NCBI RefSeq assembly: GCF_014236655.1 | Contig: NZ_JACMYG010000005.1 | Coordinates: forward strand, 186,001 to 250,000 | Origin: Pseudomonas kielensis | GTDB lineage: Bacteria; Pseudomonadota; Gammaproteobacteria; Pseudomonadales; Pseudomonadaceae | Direction of reading: 5' to 3' | Length of the DNA: 64,000 nt | Part shown: positions 50,835 through 59,887 of the stretch, piece after piece | Layout of the letters: each line of letters opens with the position of its first letter | How positions within the stretch are numbered: position 1 is the stretch's first letter | Program-made: the position numbers and the translations under genes | The notes under the pieces: model-generated | Databases searched by the model: none | The model's input: the letters and a program-made list of their open reading frames with translations, nothing else | What the model was told of the DNA's origin: nothing

Positions 50835-52139
50835 ATGCCTTCGACTCGCAAAGCCTACCGCGCCGCCATCCTGCACAGCATCGCCGACCCTGCCGTGGTC
50901 GGGATCGAAGCTTCTTATCAGTACTTCGAAGACGGCTTGCTGGTCACCGAAAACGGCCGGATCAGTGCCCTCGGCCATGCCACCGAGCTGCTGGCCAGCC
51001 TGCCGGCGGACATTGAGGTCGTCCACCACAAAGACGCCTTGATTACCCCGGGCTTCATCGACACCCACATCCACCTGCCACAAACCGGCATGGTCGGTGC
51101 CTATGGCGAACAATTGCTGGACTGGCTCAACACCTACACCTTCCCTTGCGAAAGCCAGTTCGCCGACAAGGCCCACGCCGAGGAAGTCGCCGGAATCTTC
51201 ATCAAGGAACTGCTGCGCAACGGCACCACCACCGCCCTGGTGTTCGGCAGCGTGCACCCGCAATCGGTGGACGCGTTCTTCGAGCAGGCGCAAAAGCTCG
51301 ACCTGCGGATGATCGCCGGCAAGGTCATGATGGACCGCAACGCGCCGGACTACCTGACCGACACCGCCGAATCCAGCTACGAGCAAAGCAAGGCGCTGAT
51401 CGAGCGCTGGCACGGCAAGGGCCGTCTGCACTACGCGGTGACCCCACGCTTTGCGCCGACCAGCACCCCGGAACAACTGACCCTCGCCGGCCAATTGCTC
51501 AGCGAGTACCCCGACCTCTACATGCAGACCCACATCAGTGAAAACCTGCAGGAGATCGAATGGGTCAAGGAACTGTTCCCCGAGCGCAAGGGCTACCTGG
51601 ATGTCTACGACCATTACCAGTTGCTGGGTGAGCGTTCGGTGTTCGCCCACGGCGTACACCTGTGTGACGACGAATGTGCACGGCTGGCCGAGACCGGTTC
51701 GGCAGTAGCGTTCTGCCCGACGTCCAACTTCTTCCTCGGCAGCGGCCTGTTCAACCTACCGATGGCCGAGAAACACAACCTCAATGTCGGCCTCGGCACC
51801 GACGTGGGCGCCGGCACCAGCTTCTCGCTGCTGCACACCCTCAACGAAGCCTACAAAGTCATGCAACTGCAAGGCGCACGCCTGAGTCCGTTCAAGTCGC
51901 TGTACCTGGCAACCCTCGGCGGCGCCCGCGCACTGCGCCTGGAAGACCGTATCGGGACCCTGCAACCGGGCACCGACGCCGACTTCCTGGTGCTCGACTA
52001 TCACGCCACCCCCCTGCTCAGCTACCGCCTGCAACAGGCGAACAACATCGCCGAAACGCTGTTTGTGCTGATGACCCTGGGGGATGACCGGACGGTGCTG
52101 CAGACGTATGCGGCGGGGAACCTGGTGCACCAGCGCTAA
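50835..52139 (+). CDS. guaD: Guanine deaminase
   Basis: A 434-residue amidohydrolase that converts guanine to xanthine, the substrate of the adjacent XDH. The zinc site GFIDTHIHLPQTG, the MQTHISEN His and the VFAHGVHL His are followed by GTDVGAGTSFSLL with the metal Asp. The start is 9 bases downstream of xdhC with GAGAACC. A standard position in Pseudomonas purine clusters. Confidence 0.95.
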   Translation: MPSTRKAYRAAILHSIADPAVVGIEASYQYFEDGLLVTENGRISALGHATELLASLPADIEVVHHKDALITPGFIDTHIHLPQTGMVGAYGEQLLDWLNTYTFPCESQFADKAHAEEVAGIFIKELLRNGTTTALVFGSVHPQSVDAFFEQAQKLDLRMIAGKVMMDRNAPDYLTDTAESSYEQSKALIERWHGKGRLHYAVTPRFAPTSTPEQLTLAGQLLSEYPDLYMQTHISENLQEIEWVKELFPERKGYLDVYDHYQLLGERSVFAHGVHLCDDECARLAETGSAVAFCPTSNFFLGSGLFNLPMAEKHNLNVGLGTDVGAGTSFSLLHTLNEAYKVMQLQGARLSPFKSLYLATLGGARALRLEDRIGTLQPGTDADFLVLDYHATPLLSYRLQQANNIAETLFVLMTLGDDRTVLQTYAAGNLVHQR

Positions 52140-52162
52140 GTTTTTTTGCCTGGCAGAACGAA

Positions 52163-52190
52163 ATCGCGGGCGATTCGACTCGCCCGCGAT
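52163..52190. terminator. Hairpin between guaD and convergent GntR gene
   Basis: Perfect 11-bp stem (52163-52173 with 52180-52190), 6-base loop. The T-run lies before, not after, on the guaD strand, so termination may be weak. Confidence 0.45.
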
Positions 52191-52210
52191 GGACCCGACT
52201 CGCGTCTGAC

Positions 52211-52975
52211 TTAGAGCTTGGCGGGCGAGCGCCCTGGCTTCTTGGTCTGCAGCAGATGGGAAAACACCGCGTGTAGATCGTCCGAGGCGCTTTCTTCGTC
52301 GAGGTTGAGTTTGCTGTCGATGTGATCCATGTGATGCATCATCAGGTTCACCGCCAGGGTCGCATCGCGAGCTTCGATGGCGTCGATCAACTGAGTGTGC
52401 TCGTCGTAGGAACAGTGCGAGCGGTTGCCGCTTTCGTACTGGGCAATGATCAACGAGGTCTGCGACACCAGGCTGCGCTGGAAGCTGATCAGCGGCGCGT
52501 TTTTCGCCGCCTCGGCCAGCTTCAGGTGAAATTCCCCGGAAAGGCGGATGCCGGCACCCCGGTCGCCGCGGGAGAAGCTGTCGCGCTCGTCGTTGACCAT
52601 CTGGCGCAACTCGCTCAGCTCTTCGGCGCTGGCGTGTTCGACCGCCAGTTCGGTAATCGCCCGCTCCACCAGACGCCGGGCCATGAACACCTGGCGCGCC
52701 TCCTCGACACTCGGGCTGGCAACCACGGCGCCACGGTTCGGGCGCAACAGCACCACGCCTTCGTGGGCCAGGCGCGACAGAGCGCGGCGAATGATGGTGC
52801 GGCTGACCCCGAAAATCTCTCCCAGCGCCTCTTCGCTCAATTTGGTACCGGGCGCCAGGCGCTGTTCGAGGATCGCCTCGAAGATATGCGCATAGACAAT
52901 ATCGTCCTGGGTTCCGCTGCGGCCGGCTTTGCCTGCTCGCGGTTGTTTCTTGAGGGGCTGCAACTGTTCGTTCAT
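52211..52975 (-). CDS. GntR-family (FCD type) regulator
   Basis: A 254-residue regulator from ATG 52975 (MNEQLQPLKKQ); the longer open frame upstream is not credible. Winged HTH (IFEAILEQRLAPGTKLSEEAL, GVSRTIIRRALSRLAHEG) and an FCD domain (about 105-245) with the acidic/His metal-ligand region. It is divergent from a BenE-type transporter and follows guaD in a convergent sense, so may control transport of a purine or aromatic compound. Inferred. Confidence 0.88.
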   Translation of the reverse strand: MNEQLQPLKKQPRAGKAGRSGTQDDIVYAHIFEAILEQRLAPGTKLSEEALGEIFGVSRTIIRRALSRLAHEGVVLLRPNRGAVVASPSVEEARQVFMARRLVERAITELAVEHASAEELSELRQMVNDERDSFSRGDRGAGIRLSGEFHLKLAEAAKNAPLISFQRSLVSQTSLIIAQYESGNRSHCSYDEHTQLIDAIEARDATLAVNLMMHHMDHIDSKLNLDEESASDDLHAVFSHLLQTKKPGRSPAKL

Positions 52976-53011
52976 GGGCACTCGAGTCGGGAGAACTGCG
53001 ACGAAGAGACC

Positions 53012-53079
53012 GTGACTGTAATACGTCACAGTGGATCGCTGGCAAGTATCGCGTAAAAAACACGGCACATTGTACACAA
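53012..53079. promoter_or_regulatory. Palindromes in the GntR-benE intergenic region
   Basis: TTGT-AC-ACAA at 53070-53079 has the TTGTNNACAA form bound by several FCD-type GntR regulators. GTGAC-N8-GTCAC at 53012-53029 is a second palindrome. Either may be the operator of the divergent GntR gene. Confidence 0.5.
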
Positions 53080-53221
53080 CTGCAGGTGGCAACACGACTG
53101 TACGGCCATATACGCCCCCGGCTGTATTGCAACGATCAGTTACGTTTGAGTTTAGGCTTGAACCCGCAAAACGCCTTCCCGCTTCACTCGCGGCCTACAA
53201 GACTCAAGGAACAGCGCTGTC

Positions 53222-54412
53222 ATGAACGACGCCACCCGCACCCAGCTCCGCCCGCTGGCCGACACTTCACCCTCGGCCATTGTCGCCGGGTTCATCGCAA
53301 TGATGACCGGCTATACCAGCTCCCTGGTGCTGATGTTCCAGGCCGGACAGGCCGCCGGCCTGACCAGCGGGCAGATTTCCTCGTGGATCTGGGCCATCTC
53401 GATCGGCATGGCAGTGTGTTCCATCGGCCTGTCCCTGCGTTATCGCACCCCCATCACCATTGCCTGGTCGACGCCGGGCGCTGCGCTGCTGATCACCAGC
53501 CTGTCGGGGGTCAGCTACGGCGAGGCGATTGGTGCCTACATCACCTGCGCGGTGCTGGTAACCATCTGCGGCATGACCGGCAGCTTCGAACGCCTGGTCA
53601 AACGCATCCCGGCGTCGCTGGCCGCAGCCTTGCTGGCCGGGATCCTGTTCAAGATCGGCAGCGAGATCTTCGTCGCCGCCCAGCACCGTACCGGCCTGGT
53701 CCTGGGGATGTTTTTCACCTACCTGGTGGTCAAGCGCCTGTCGCCGCGCTACGCAGTGCTGGCGGCGCTGTTGATCGGCACGGCCTTGTCGGGGTTCATG
53801 GGCCTGCTGGACTTCAGCGGCTTCCACCTCGAAGTGGCGACGCCGGTCTGGACCACCCCACACTTTTCCCTCGCCGCGACCATCAGCATCGGCATCCCGC
53901 TATTCGTGGTGGCCATGACCTCGCAGAACATGCCCGGCATCGCCGTGTTGCGCGCCGACGGCTATGACGTGCCGGCCTCGCCCCTGATCACCGCCACCGG
54001 CGTTGCCTCGCTGCTGCTGGCGCCGTTCGGCTCCCACGGGATCAACCTGGCGGCGATCAGCGCGGCGATCTGCACCGGGCCGCACGCCCATGAAGATCGC
54101 AACAAGCGCTACACCGCGGCGGTCTGGTGCGGGATTTTCTACGGCATTGCCGGGGTCTTTGGAGCAACCTTGGCGGCGCTGTTCGCGGCCCTGCCCAAGG
54201 AATTAGTGTTGTCGATTGCCGCACTGGCGCTGTTCGGCTCCATCATCAATGGCCTGAGCATTGCCATGAGTGAAACCCGGGAGCGTGAAGCGGCATTGAT
54301 CACCTTCATGGTCACGGCGTCGGGGCTGACGCTGTTTTCCATTGGCTCGGCATTCTGGGGGATTGTCGCGGGGGTGGTGACGCTGATGATTCTGAATTGG
54401 CGCAAAGCCTGA
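53222..54412 (+). CDS. BenE-family (benzoate/H+ symporter-like) membrane transporter
   Basis: A 396-residue inner-membrane protein with about 11-12 hydrophobic segments. Motifs typical of the BenE family include IVAGFIAMMTGYTSSLVLMFQAG, IAWSTPGAALL, TSQNMPGIAVLRADGY and GSHGINLAAISAAICTGPHAH. BenE itself imports benzoate, but this gene lies beside guanine deaminase and a GntR regulator with no aromatic-degradation genes nearby. The real substrate could be a purine-related compound. No gene symbol is given for that reason. Confidence 0.85.
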   Translation: MNDATRTQLRPLADTSPSAIVAGFIAMMTGYTSSLVLMFQAGQAAGLTSGQISSWIWAISIGMAVCSIGLSLRYRTPITIAWSTPGAALLITSLSGVSYGEAIGAYITCAVLVTICGMTGSFERLVKRIPASLAAALLAGILFKIGSEIFVAAQHRTGLVLGMFFTYLVVKRLSPRYAVLAALLIGTALSGFMGLLDFSGFHLEVATPVWTTPHFSLAATISIGIPLFVVAMTSQNMPGIAVLRADGYDVPASPLITATGVASLLLAPFGSHGINLAAISAAICTGPHAHEDRNKRYTAAVWCGIFYGIAGVFGATLAALFAALPKELVLSIAALALFGSIINGLSIAMSETREREAALITFMVTASGLTLFSIGSAFWGIVAGVVTLMILNWRKA

Positions 54413-54415
54413 GCG

Positions 54416-54450
54416 AAAAAAAACGGCGACCCGAGGGTCGCCGTTTTTTT
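54416..54450. terminator. Bidirectional terminator between the BenE gene and yggL
   Basis: A-run (54416-54423), stem CGGCGACCC/GGGTCGCCG, T-run (54444-54450). It is suited to end both convergent transcripts. Confidence 0.9.
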
Positions 54451-54455
54451 CAACA

Positions 54456-54800
54456 TCAAGCTACCGGATTGATCGGCTTTTCCGGGTACCAGACGTCCAG
54501 CAACGGGCTGACGGTGACTTCGGTCAGTTCGCTGCGGCCTTTGAGCCAGGCTTCAACAGCAGCACGCTGCTCTTCGGAAACCGAGCCACGCTTCTGCAGG
54601 CAAACCAGACCGTAGTCGTCGCCGCCAACATAACCCAGACCGTTGGCTTCCATGGCTTCTTTGAGGAATGCATCGAGGAAAGCGTCAATGGCTTCATCAG
54701 CCAAATCTTCCTTGAAATCCAGGTTCAGTTCGAAACCCAGCTCTTGAAATTCATCGACGCACAGTTTTTTGCGCAGACGCTGGGAACGGTTAGTCGCCAT
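54456..54800 (-). CDS. yggL: YggL family 50S ribosome-binding protein (DUF469)
   Basis: A 114-residue protein from ATG 54800 (MATNRSQRLRKKLCVDEFQELGF) with the conserved RLRKKL start and GLGYVGGDDYGLVCL. Relatives bind the 50S subunit. Usually located near trmB/mutY in E. coli; here it is beside dacB. An upstream ATG in the same frame lacks a ribosome site. Confidence 0.9.
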   Translation of the reverse strand: MATNRSQRLRKKLCVDEFQELGFELNLDFKEDLADEAIDAFLDAFLKEAMEANGLGYVGGDDYGLVCLQKRGSVSEEQRAAVEAWLKGRSELTEVTVSPLLDVWYPEKPINPVA

Positions 54801-55033
54801 TGGAACAATCCTCATAAGTAATATCGGGCGGCACTTTAGCATTTTAAGCCGCCAATTGCCCGACTCTCTGGACGCCGGCCTTACGACCGGTAAAAAAAAT
54901 AGCCGAATAGCTCGCGTGCTTGCGGCACAAAGCGCTATACCTTGGGCATAATGCCGACAATTTCGTGACCACTGAGGGAATTTATCTTCATGCCCTCATC
55001 TTTTTTCCCCTCGGCTGTAGGGTTTTATTTCAT

Positions 55034-56494
55034 ATGATCAGATCTTTGCGTCCATTGTTGCTGGCCAGCCTGCTTGTCCCCCTGGCCTTTACGGTTTCTG
55101 CTGCGCCCGTCAATACCGCCCTGAGCCCCAGCGTCGAAAAAGCCCTGAAGGCCAGCAAGCTCCCCGACAGCGCGCTGTCGCTGGTGATGATTCCCCTGAA
55201 CGGCCCGGGCACCCCGACCGTGTTCAATGCCGACGTGTCGGTCAACCCGGCGTCCACCATGAAGCTGGTGACCACCTACGCCGCCCTGGAAATGCTCGGC
55301 CCCAACCACCAGTGGAAAACCGAGTTCTACACCGACGGCACCCTCGGCGGCGGCATCCTGCGCGGCAACCTGTACCTCAAGGGTGGCGGCGATCCGAAAC
55401 TGAACATGGAAAAACTCTGGCTGCTGATGCGCGACCTGCGGGCCAATGGCGTGCAGCAAGTCACCGGCGACCTGGTGCTGGACCGCGGCTTCTTCAATCA
55501 ACCGCAATTGCCGCAGTTCAACGATGACGGCAATGACGACAACAAGCCGTTCCTGGTCAAGCCCGACGCGGCCATGGTCAACCTCAAGGCCCTGCGCTTC
55601 GTGGCCCGCAATGATTCGGGCCGGGTCCTGGTGTCGGTCGAACCGCCGATTGCCAGCATCCGCATCGAAAACCAGGTCAAGGCCGTCAACACCAAGCAGT
55701 GCACCGGCGGCGTGCGCTACAACCCGGTGACCCAGGCCGACGGCAGCGTCACCGTGACCGTAGCCGGCCAGTTGGGCGACGGCTGCAGCTCGCAGACCTA
55801 CCTCTCGCTGCTCGACCACGCGACCTACACCGCCGGTGCCGTAAGGGCGATCTGGCAGGAACTGGGCGGCAGCATCCAGGGCGCGGATCGCCAGGGCGCG
55901 GTGCCGAAGAGCGCCAAGGTCCTGGCCCGGGCATTCTCCCCAGACCTGGCGGAAATCATCCGCGACATCAACAAATACAGTAACAACACCATGGCCCAGC
56001 AACTGTTCCTCAGCCTGGGCGCGAGATACCGCACCGACGCCGACAGCAACGACGCCATGGCCGCCCAGCGCGTCGTGCGCCAATGGCTGGCGAAAAAGGG
56101 CATCACTGCACCGCATTTGGTGATGGAAAACGGTTCCGGCCTGTCCCGTGCCGAGCGCGTCAGCGCCCGTGAGATGGCAAGCATGCTGCAGGCCGCCTGG
56201 AGAAGCCCGTACTCGGCCGAATTCGTCAGCTCGATGCCGATTGCCGGCATGGACGGCACCATGCGCAAACGCCTGAAAACCACGGCGATGCGTGGCGAAG
56301 CCCACGTCAAGACTGGCACCCTGAACACTGTCCGGGCGATTGCCGGCTTCAGCCGCGACAACAATGGCAACACCTGGGCCGTGGTGGCGATCCTCAACGA
56401 CAAGGCACCCTTTGGTGCTTCGTCGGTGCTCGATCAAGTGCTGCTGGACCTGTATCGCCAGCCAAAACTGGCGACCGCCGCGTCAGTACTGTAA
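55034..56494 (+). CDS. dacB: D-alanyl-D-alanine carboxypeptidase/endopeptidase (PBP4 family)
   Basis: A 486-residue periplasmic class C low-molecular-weight penicillin-binding protein. The signal peptide ends at VSAAP. Active-site motifs: SxxK in NPASTMKLVTTYAAL, SxN in KYSNNTMAQQL and KTG in HVKTGTLNTV. It removes terminal D-Ala and cleaves peptide crosslinks in peptidoglycan. Start ATG 55034 (MIRSLRPLLLA) gives the signal sequence; the longer open frame upstream is not used. Confidence 0.95.
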   Translation: MIRSLRPLLLASLLVPLAFTVSAAPVNTALSPSVEKALKASKLPDSALSLVMIPLNGPGTPTVFNADVSVNPASTMKLVTTYAALEMLGPNHQWKTEFYTDGTLGGGILRGNLYLKGGGDPKLNMEKLWLLMRDLRANGVQQVTGDLVLDRGFFNQPQLPQFNDDGNDDNKPFLVKPDAAMVNLKALRFVARNDSGRVLVSVEPPIASIRIENQVKAVNTKQCTGGVRYNPVTQADGSVTVTVAGQLGDGCSSQTYLSLLDHATYTAGAVRAIWQELGGSIQGADRQGAVPKSAKVLARAFSPDLAEIIRDINKYSNNTMAQQLFLSLGARYRTDADSNDAMAAQRVVRQWLAKKGITAPHLVMENGSGLSRAERVSAREMASMLQAAWRSPYSAEFVSSMPIAGMDGTMRKRLKTTAMRGEAHVKTGTLNTVRAIAGFSRDNNGNTWAVVAILNDKAPFGASSVLDQVLLDLYRQPKLATAASVL

Positions 56495-56678
56495 CTCTCG
56501 AGTCAAGGCTGCGCGCAGCAGCACGGCATCGGCGCCCTCCCCGGGCGCCAGTTGACGATGCCAACACTGCCGGTGACAGCGCCCAGCACTGCGCGCGGTT
56601 CGCGGCAGGCCGCAGCTTTTCCAACCGAACACCCCATAGAGCCAGGCAGCATCAAGGCTCCATGGGGCCATTCGAACC

Positions 56679-58949
56679 TTAGCGCGCCATGATTTTCCAG
56701 GCACGGTGGATCTTGCCGTTACGGGCAAAGTCCGGGTCGATGGTTTGCGCGGTGATTTCCTCGACGGCGTAGCGCGTTGTGAGGTTGTCCTCGAGCTGGA
56801 ACTTGCGGAAGTTGTTGGAGAAGTACAACACCCCACCCGGTGCCAGGCGCGCCATGGCCAGGTCGAGCAACTGCACGTGGTCACGCTGGACGTCGAAGAT
56901 GCCTTCCATGCGCTTGGAGTTGGAGAAGGTCGGCGGATCGATGAAGATCATGTCGAACTCATCACGGTTGGCTTCCAGCCAGGCCATGACATCGCCCTGC
57001 TCCAGACGGTTCTTGTCGGAAAAACCGTTGAGCGACAGGTTGCGGCGCGCCCAATCCAGGTAAGTCTTGGACAGGTCGACGCTGGTGGTGCTGCGCGCGC
57101 CACCCTTGGCTGCGTGCACGCTGGCGGTCGCGGTGTAGCAGTACAGGTTGAGGAAGCGCTTGCCGGCCGCCTCTTTCTGAATGCGCATGCGCATCGGCCG
57201 GTGATCCAGGAACAGCCCGGTGTCGAGGTAGTCGGTCAGGTTGACCAGCAGCTTGACTCCGCCTTCATTGACCTCGACGAACTTGCCCTGGGCACTCTGG
57301 CGCTCGTACTGCTTGGTACCGCTCTGGCGCTCGCGACGCTTGACCACCACGCGGCTCTTGTCGATGTTCAGGGCCTGGGGAATGGCGGCCAGGGCATCGA
57401 ACATCCGCGCCGAGGCTTTTTCCGGATCGATCGACTTCGGTGCCGCGTACTCCTGCACGTGGACCCAGTCGTGGTACAGGTCGATGGCCATCGAGTACTC
57501 AGGCATGTCGGCATCGTACACACGGTAGCAGTCGATCCCTTCGCGCTTGACCCACTTGCCCAGGGCCTTGAGGTTCTTCTGCAGACGGTTGGCAAACATC
57601 TGCCCACCCTCGCTCAGGCGCGCCTGTTCGACCACCGGTACCGGTGCCGGGGCGGGCTTGATCGGGTTGCCATTCTTGTTGTACTGGCGCTCTTGCGGTT
57701 CGACCGGTGCCTGATCGTAGATCGCCTGTTCACGCTCGGCCTGGCGCTGCTCCGGGGTCCGGCGCTCGCCTGTGACAAACTGGTCGGGCAGCACTTTGAT
57801 CAGCAGCAGCTTGCACGGCAAGGCGCCGTTCCAGAAGGCATATTGCTTGTGGCTGCGAATACCCATGCGCTTGCCCAGGTCCGGTGCGCCGGTGAACACC
57901 GCCGCTTCCCAGTTCAGGCAGGCCTGACGCAGGCGCTCGCCGAGGTTCTGGTAGAGGTAGAGCAGGCTCGCCTCGTCGCCCAGGCGCTCGCCGTACGGAG
58001 GGTTGCAGATCACCAGGCCTTTCTGGTTCTGGTCCGGGCGCGGTTCGAAGGTGGCCACTTCGCCCTGGTAGATTTTGATCCACTCGCTCAGGCCGGCACG
58101 CTCGACGTTGTTACGGCCCGGCTGGATCAGGCGCGGATCAGCTTCGTAACCGCGGATCCACAGCGGTGGCTTGGCCAGGCCGGCAGCGGCACGGGCGCTG
58201 GCTTCTTCATGGAGTTTTTTCCACAGCGCCGGCACGTGGCCGAGCCAGGCGGTGAAGCCCCATTGCTCACGACGCAGGTTGGGAGCCATGTCCGCGGCAA
58301 TCATCGCCGCTTCGACCAGGAAGGTACCCACACCGCACATTGGGTCAGCCAGGGCGCCGCCCTCGGCGGCGATGCGTGGCCAGCCGGAACGGATCAGGAT
58401 CGCCGCCGCGAGGTTTTCCTTCAGCGGGGCGGCACCTTGCTGCAGGCGATAGCCGCGCTGGTGCAGGCTGTGCCCGGACAGATCCAGGGACAGGATCGCT
58501 TCGCCACGGTCCAGGCGCAGGTGAATGCGCAGGTCCGGATTGAGCTTGTCGATCGAAGGACGTTCGCCCGTTGGCGTGCGCAATTTATCGACAATCGCAT
58601 CCTTGACCTTCAAGGCGCCGAAGTGGGTGTTGTCGATGCCCGAACCGTGACCGCTGAACTCCACCGCCAGGGTGCCGTCCGCCAGCATGTGGTCTTGCCA
58701 CTCGATATCCAGCACGCCGTGGTAGAGGTCTTCGGCGTCCTTCATCGGGAAGCGCTTGAGGACAAACAGCACGCGGTTTGCCAGGCGCGACCACAGGCAC
58801 AGGCGATAAGCGGTTTCCATGGTGGCCATGCCGCGCACAGCCGAGGTGTGCTCGCGCGCTTCCTCAAGGCCAAGCCCGACGGCTTCCTCGATGAGCAGGC
58901 CTTCAAGGCCTTTTGGGCAAGTGAGGAAGAGTTCGTAACGATCCGACAT
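56679..58949 (-). CDS. rlmL: Bifunctional 23S rRNA methyltransferase RlmKL (m2G2445, m7G2069)
   Basis: A 756-residue fusion. N-terminal THUMP domain and RlmL methyltransferase with DPMCGVGTFLVEAAM (SAM) and VICNPPYGERL (catalytic NPPY); C-terminal RlmK-type domain with FLNLYCYTATASVHAAKGGA (SAM) and MIFIDPPTFSNSK. One enzyme methylates G2445 and G2069 of helix 74. Full fused length matches gammaproteobacterial RlmKL. Confidence 0.95.
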   Translation of the reverse strand: MSDRYELFLTCPKGLEGLLIEEAVGLGLEEAREHTSAVRGMATMETAYRLCLWSRLANRVLFVLKRFPMKDAEDLYHGVLDIEWQDHMLADGTLAVEFSGHGSGIDNTHFGALKVKDAIVDKLRTPTGERPSIDKLNPDLRIHLRLDRGEAILSLDLSGHSLHQRGYRLQQGAAPLKENLAAAILIRSGWPRIAAEGGALADPMCGVGTFLVEAAMIAADMAPNLRREQWGFTAWLGHVPALWKKLHEEASARAAAGLAKPPLWIRGYEADPRLIQPGRNNVERAGLSEWIKIYQGEVATFEPRPDQNQKGLVICNPPYGERLGDEASLLYLYQNLGERLRQACLNWEAAVFTGAPDLGKRMGIRSHKQYAFWNGALPCKLLLIKVLPDQFVTGERRTPEQRQAEREQAIYDQAPVEPQERQYNKNGNPIKPAPAPVPVVEQARLSEGGQMFANRLQKNLKALGKWVKREGIDCYRVYDADMPEYSMAIDLYHDWVHVQEYAAPKSIDPEKASARMFDALAAIPQALNIDKSRVVVKRRERQSGTKQYERQSAQGKFVEVNEGGVKLLVNLTDYLDTGLFLDHRPMRMRIQKEAAGKRFLNLYCYTATASVHAAKGGARSTTSVDLSKTYLDWARRNLSLNGFSDKNRLEQGDVMAWLEANRDEFDMIFIDPPTFSNSKRMEGIFDVQRDHVQLLDLAMARLAPGGVLYFSNNFRKFQLEDNLTTRYAVEEITAQTIDPDFARNGKIHRAWKIMAR

Positions 58950-59363
58950 GGGAGTTCCAGGGCCTTTAGCAATGAGTGAACGGGCAACGCATTGACCGCT
59001 CGGTTTTCAATCAAGCGCTTTTCTAAAAGAGCGCTCGCGTGGCACGAAGGTGTGCCGTCCCACCCTGGCGGCTATGCCAGCCAACTGGCTGGAATGAGCT
59101 TAGATGCCCGGGCAGATAAAAAATTCGGTGCAACAAAATGTCATAACTCGACCCTTCGTCGAATAGTAACCGAGCGCATCGGTGGGTCATGACCTAGGAA
59201 GCATTAGCCTCATCATTCTTTGAGAGCCTGATCATAGCGGGGTTTGGCCAACCACCCGACAAAACCCTCGTTGTTTCTTATGGCCATAACACCTTTATCG
59301 TTACGTCCTTATGACAAAACGATCATTCCCTCGATGTGACGCATTGGTTAGAACTCAATACAG
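58950..59363. other. Intergenic region between rlmL and rmf
   Basis: The upper part of a 546-base gap. I see no gene. It must carry the rmf promoter; the sequence is AT-richer from about 59200. The lower part (59364 on) is highly structured and annotated separately. Confidence 0.4.
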
Positions 59364-59456
59364 GTTGACGCCGCAACGACGTCAACACCTTGGCTCGCCA
59401 CGCCGGCAGCGAGCCGCCATTGGCAGAGCGTTTTCTGCCTGACCTCGATAGAGGTC
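59364..59456 (+). ncRNA. Structured rmf leader (rmf RNA motif)
   Basis: Four consecutive short hairpins lie directly before rmf: 59364-59370 with 59380-59386 (7 bp), 59392-59397 with 59410-59415 (6 bp), 59422-59427 with 59434-59439 (6 bp) and 59441-59446 with 59451-59456 (6 bp, GATA loop). All stems are perfect. A conserved Pseudomonas 5' UTR structure, the rmf RNA motif, is known upstream of this gene; I infer that this is it. It is likely a cis element controlling rmf translation or stability. Confidence 0.6.
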
Positions 59457-59495
59457 GACGCGATACATACAGTCAACAAGTGAGGGAAACACCCT

Positions 59496-59711
59496 ATGAG
59501 AAGACTTAAGCGTGATCCGTTGGAAAGAGCATTTTTGCGCGGATATCAATATGGCGTTGGTGGCAAATCCCGTGAGCTTTGCCCATTTACTCTACCGTCG
59601 GTACGCCAAGCCTGGATTAACGGCTGGCGAGAAGGACGCGGCGACAACTGGGACGGTATGACCGGCACTGCGGGAATCCATAGACTCAACGAACTTCACG
59701 CCGTCGGCTAA
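59496..59711 (+). CDS. rmf: Ribosome modulation factor
   Basis: A 71-residue basic protein that dimerises 70S ribosomes into inactive 100S particles in stationary phase. Signature MRRLKRDPLERAFLRGYQYG, SRELCPF and RQAWINGWREGRGDNWDG are intact. GAGGGAAA precedes the ATG. It has its own terminator and a structured leader. Confidence 0.97.
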   Translation: MRRLKRDPLERAFLRGYQYGVGGKSRELCPFTLPSVRQAWINGWREGRGDNWDGMTGTAGIHRLNELHAVG

Positions 59712-59796
59712 ACGGGGCACACATTCCGACACGACAACTTGATTACGTAACGACTTAACCATGCACGTCCTCTCCGGACGGCGGGCTTCGGCCCAG

Positions 59797-59823
59797 GGGC
59801 TCCCTTGAGGAGCCCTTTTTTAT
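59797..59823 (+). terminator. Intrinsic terminator of rmf
   Basis: 7-bp stem GGGCTCC/GGAGCCC (59797-59803 with 59809-59815), 5-base loop, then TTTTTTATT. Confidence 0.9.
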
Positions 59824-59827
59824 TCCT

Positions 59828-59875
59828 GTCTGTAGCCGCTGGCGCAGCCTGCGTTCGGCGGCGTAGCCGTCGTAA
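59828..59875. repeat. REP element, CTGCGTTCGGCGGC type
   Basis: A single REP reading GTAGCCGCTGGCGCAGCCTG followed by CGTTCGGCGGCGTAGCCGTC. Same family as the pair at 36.55-36.68 kb. Confidence 0.75.
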
Positions 59876-59887
59876 ACAGGCGCGGTA

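Noticed and set aside
56514..56678. Possible small gene between dacB and rlmL
   Set aside because: Only a GC-rich inverted repeat and a low-quality 76-codon antisense frame; nothing recognisable.
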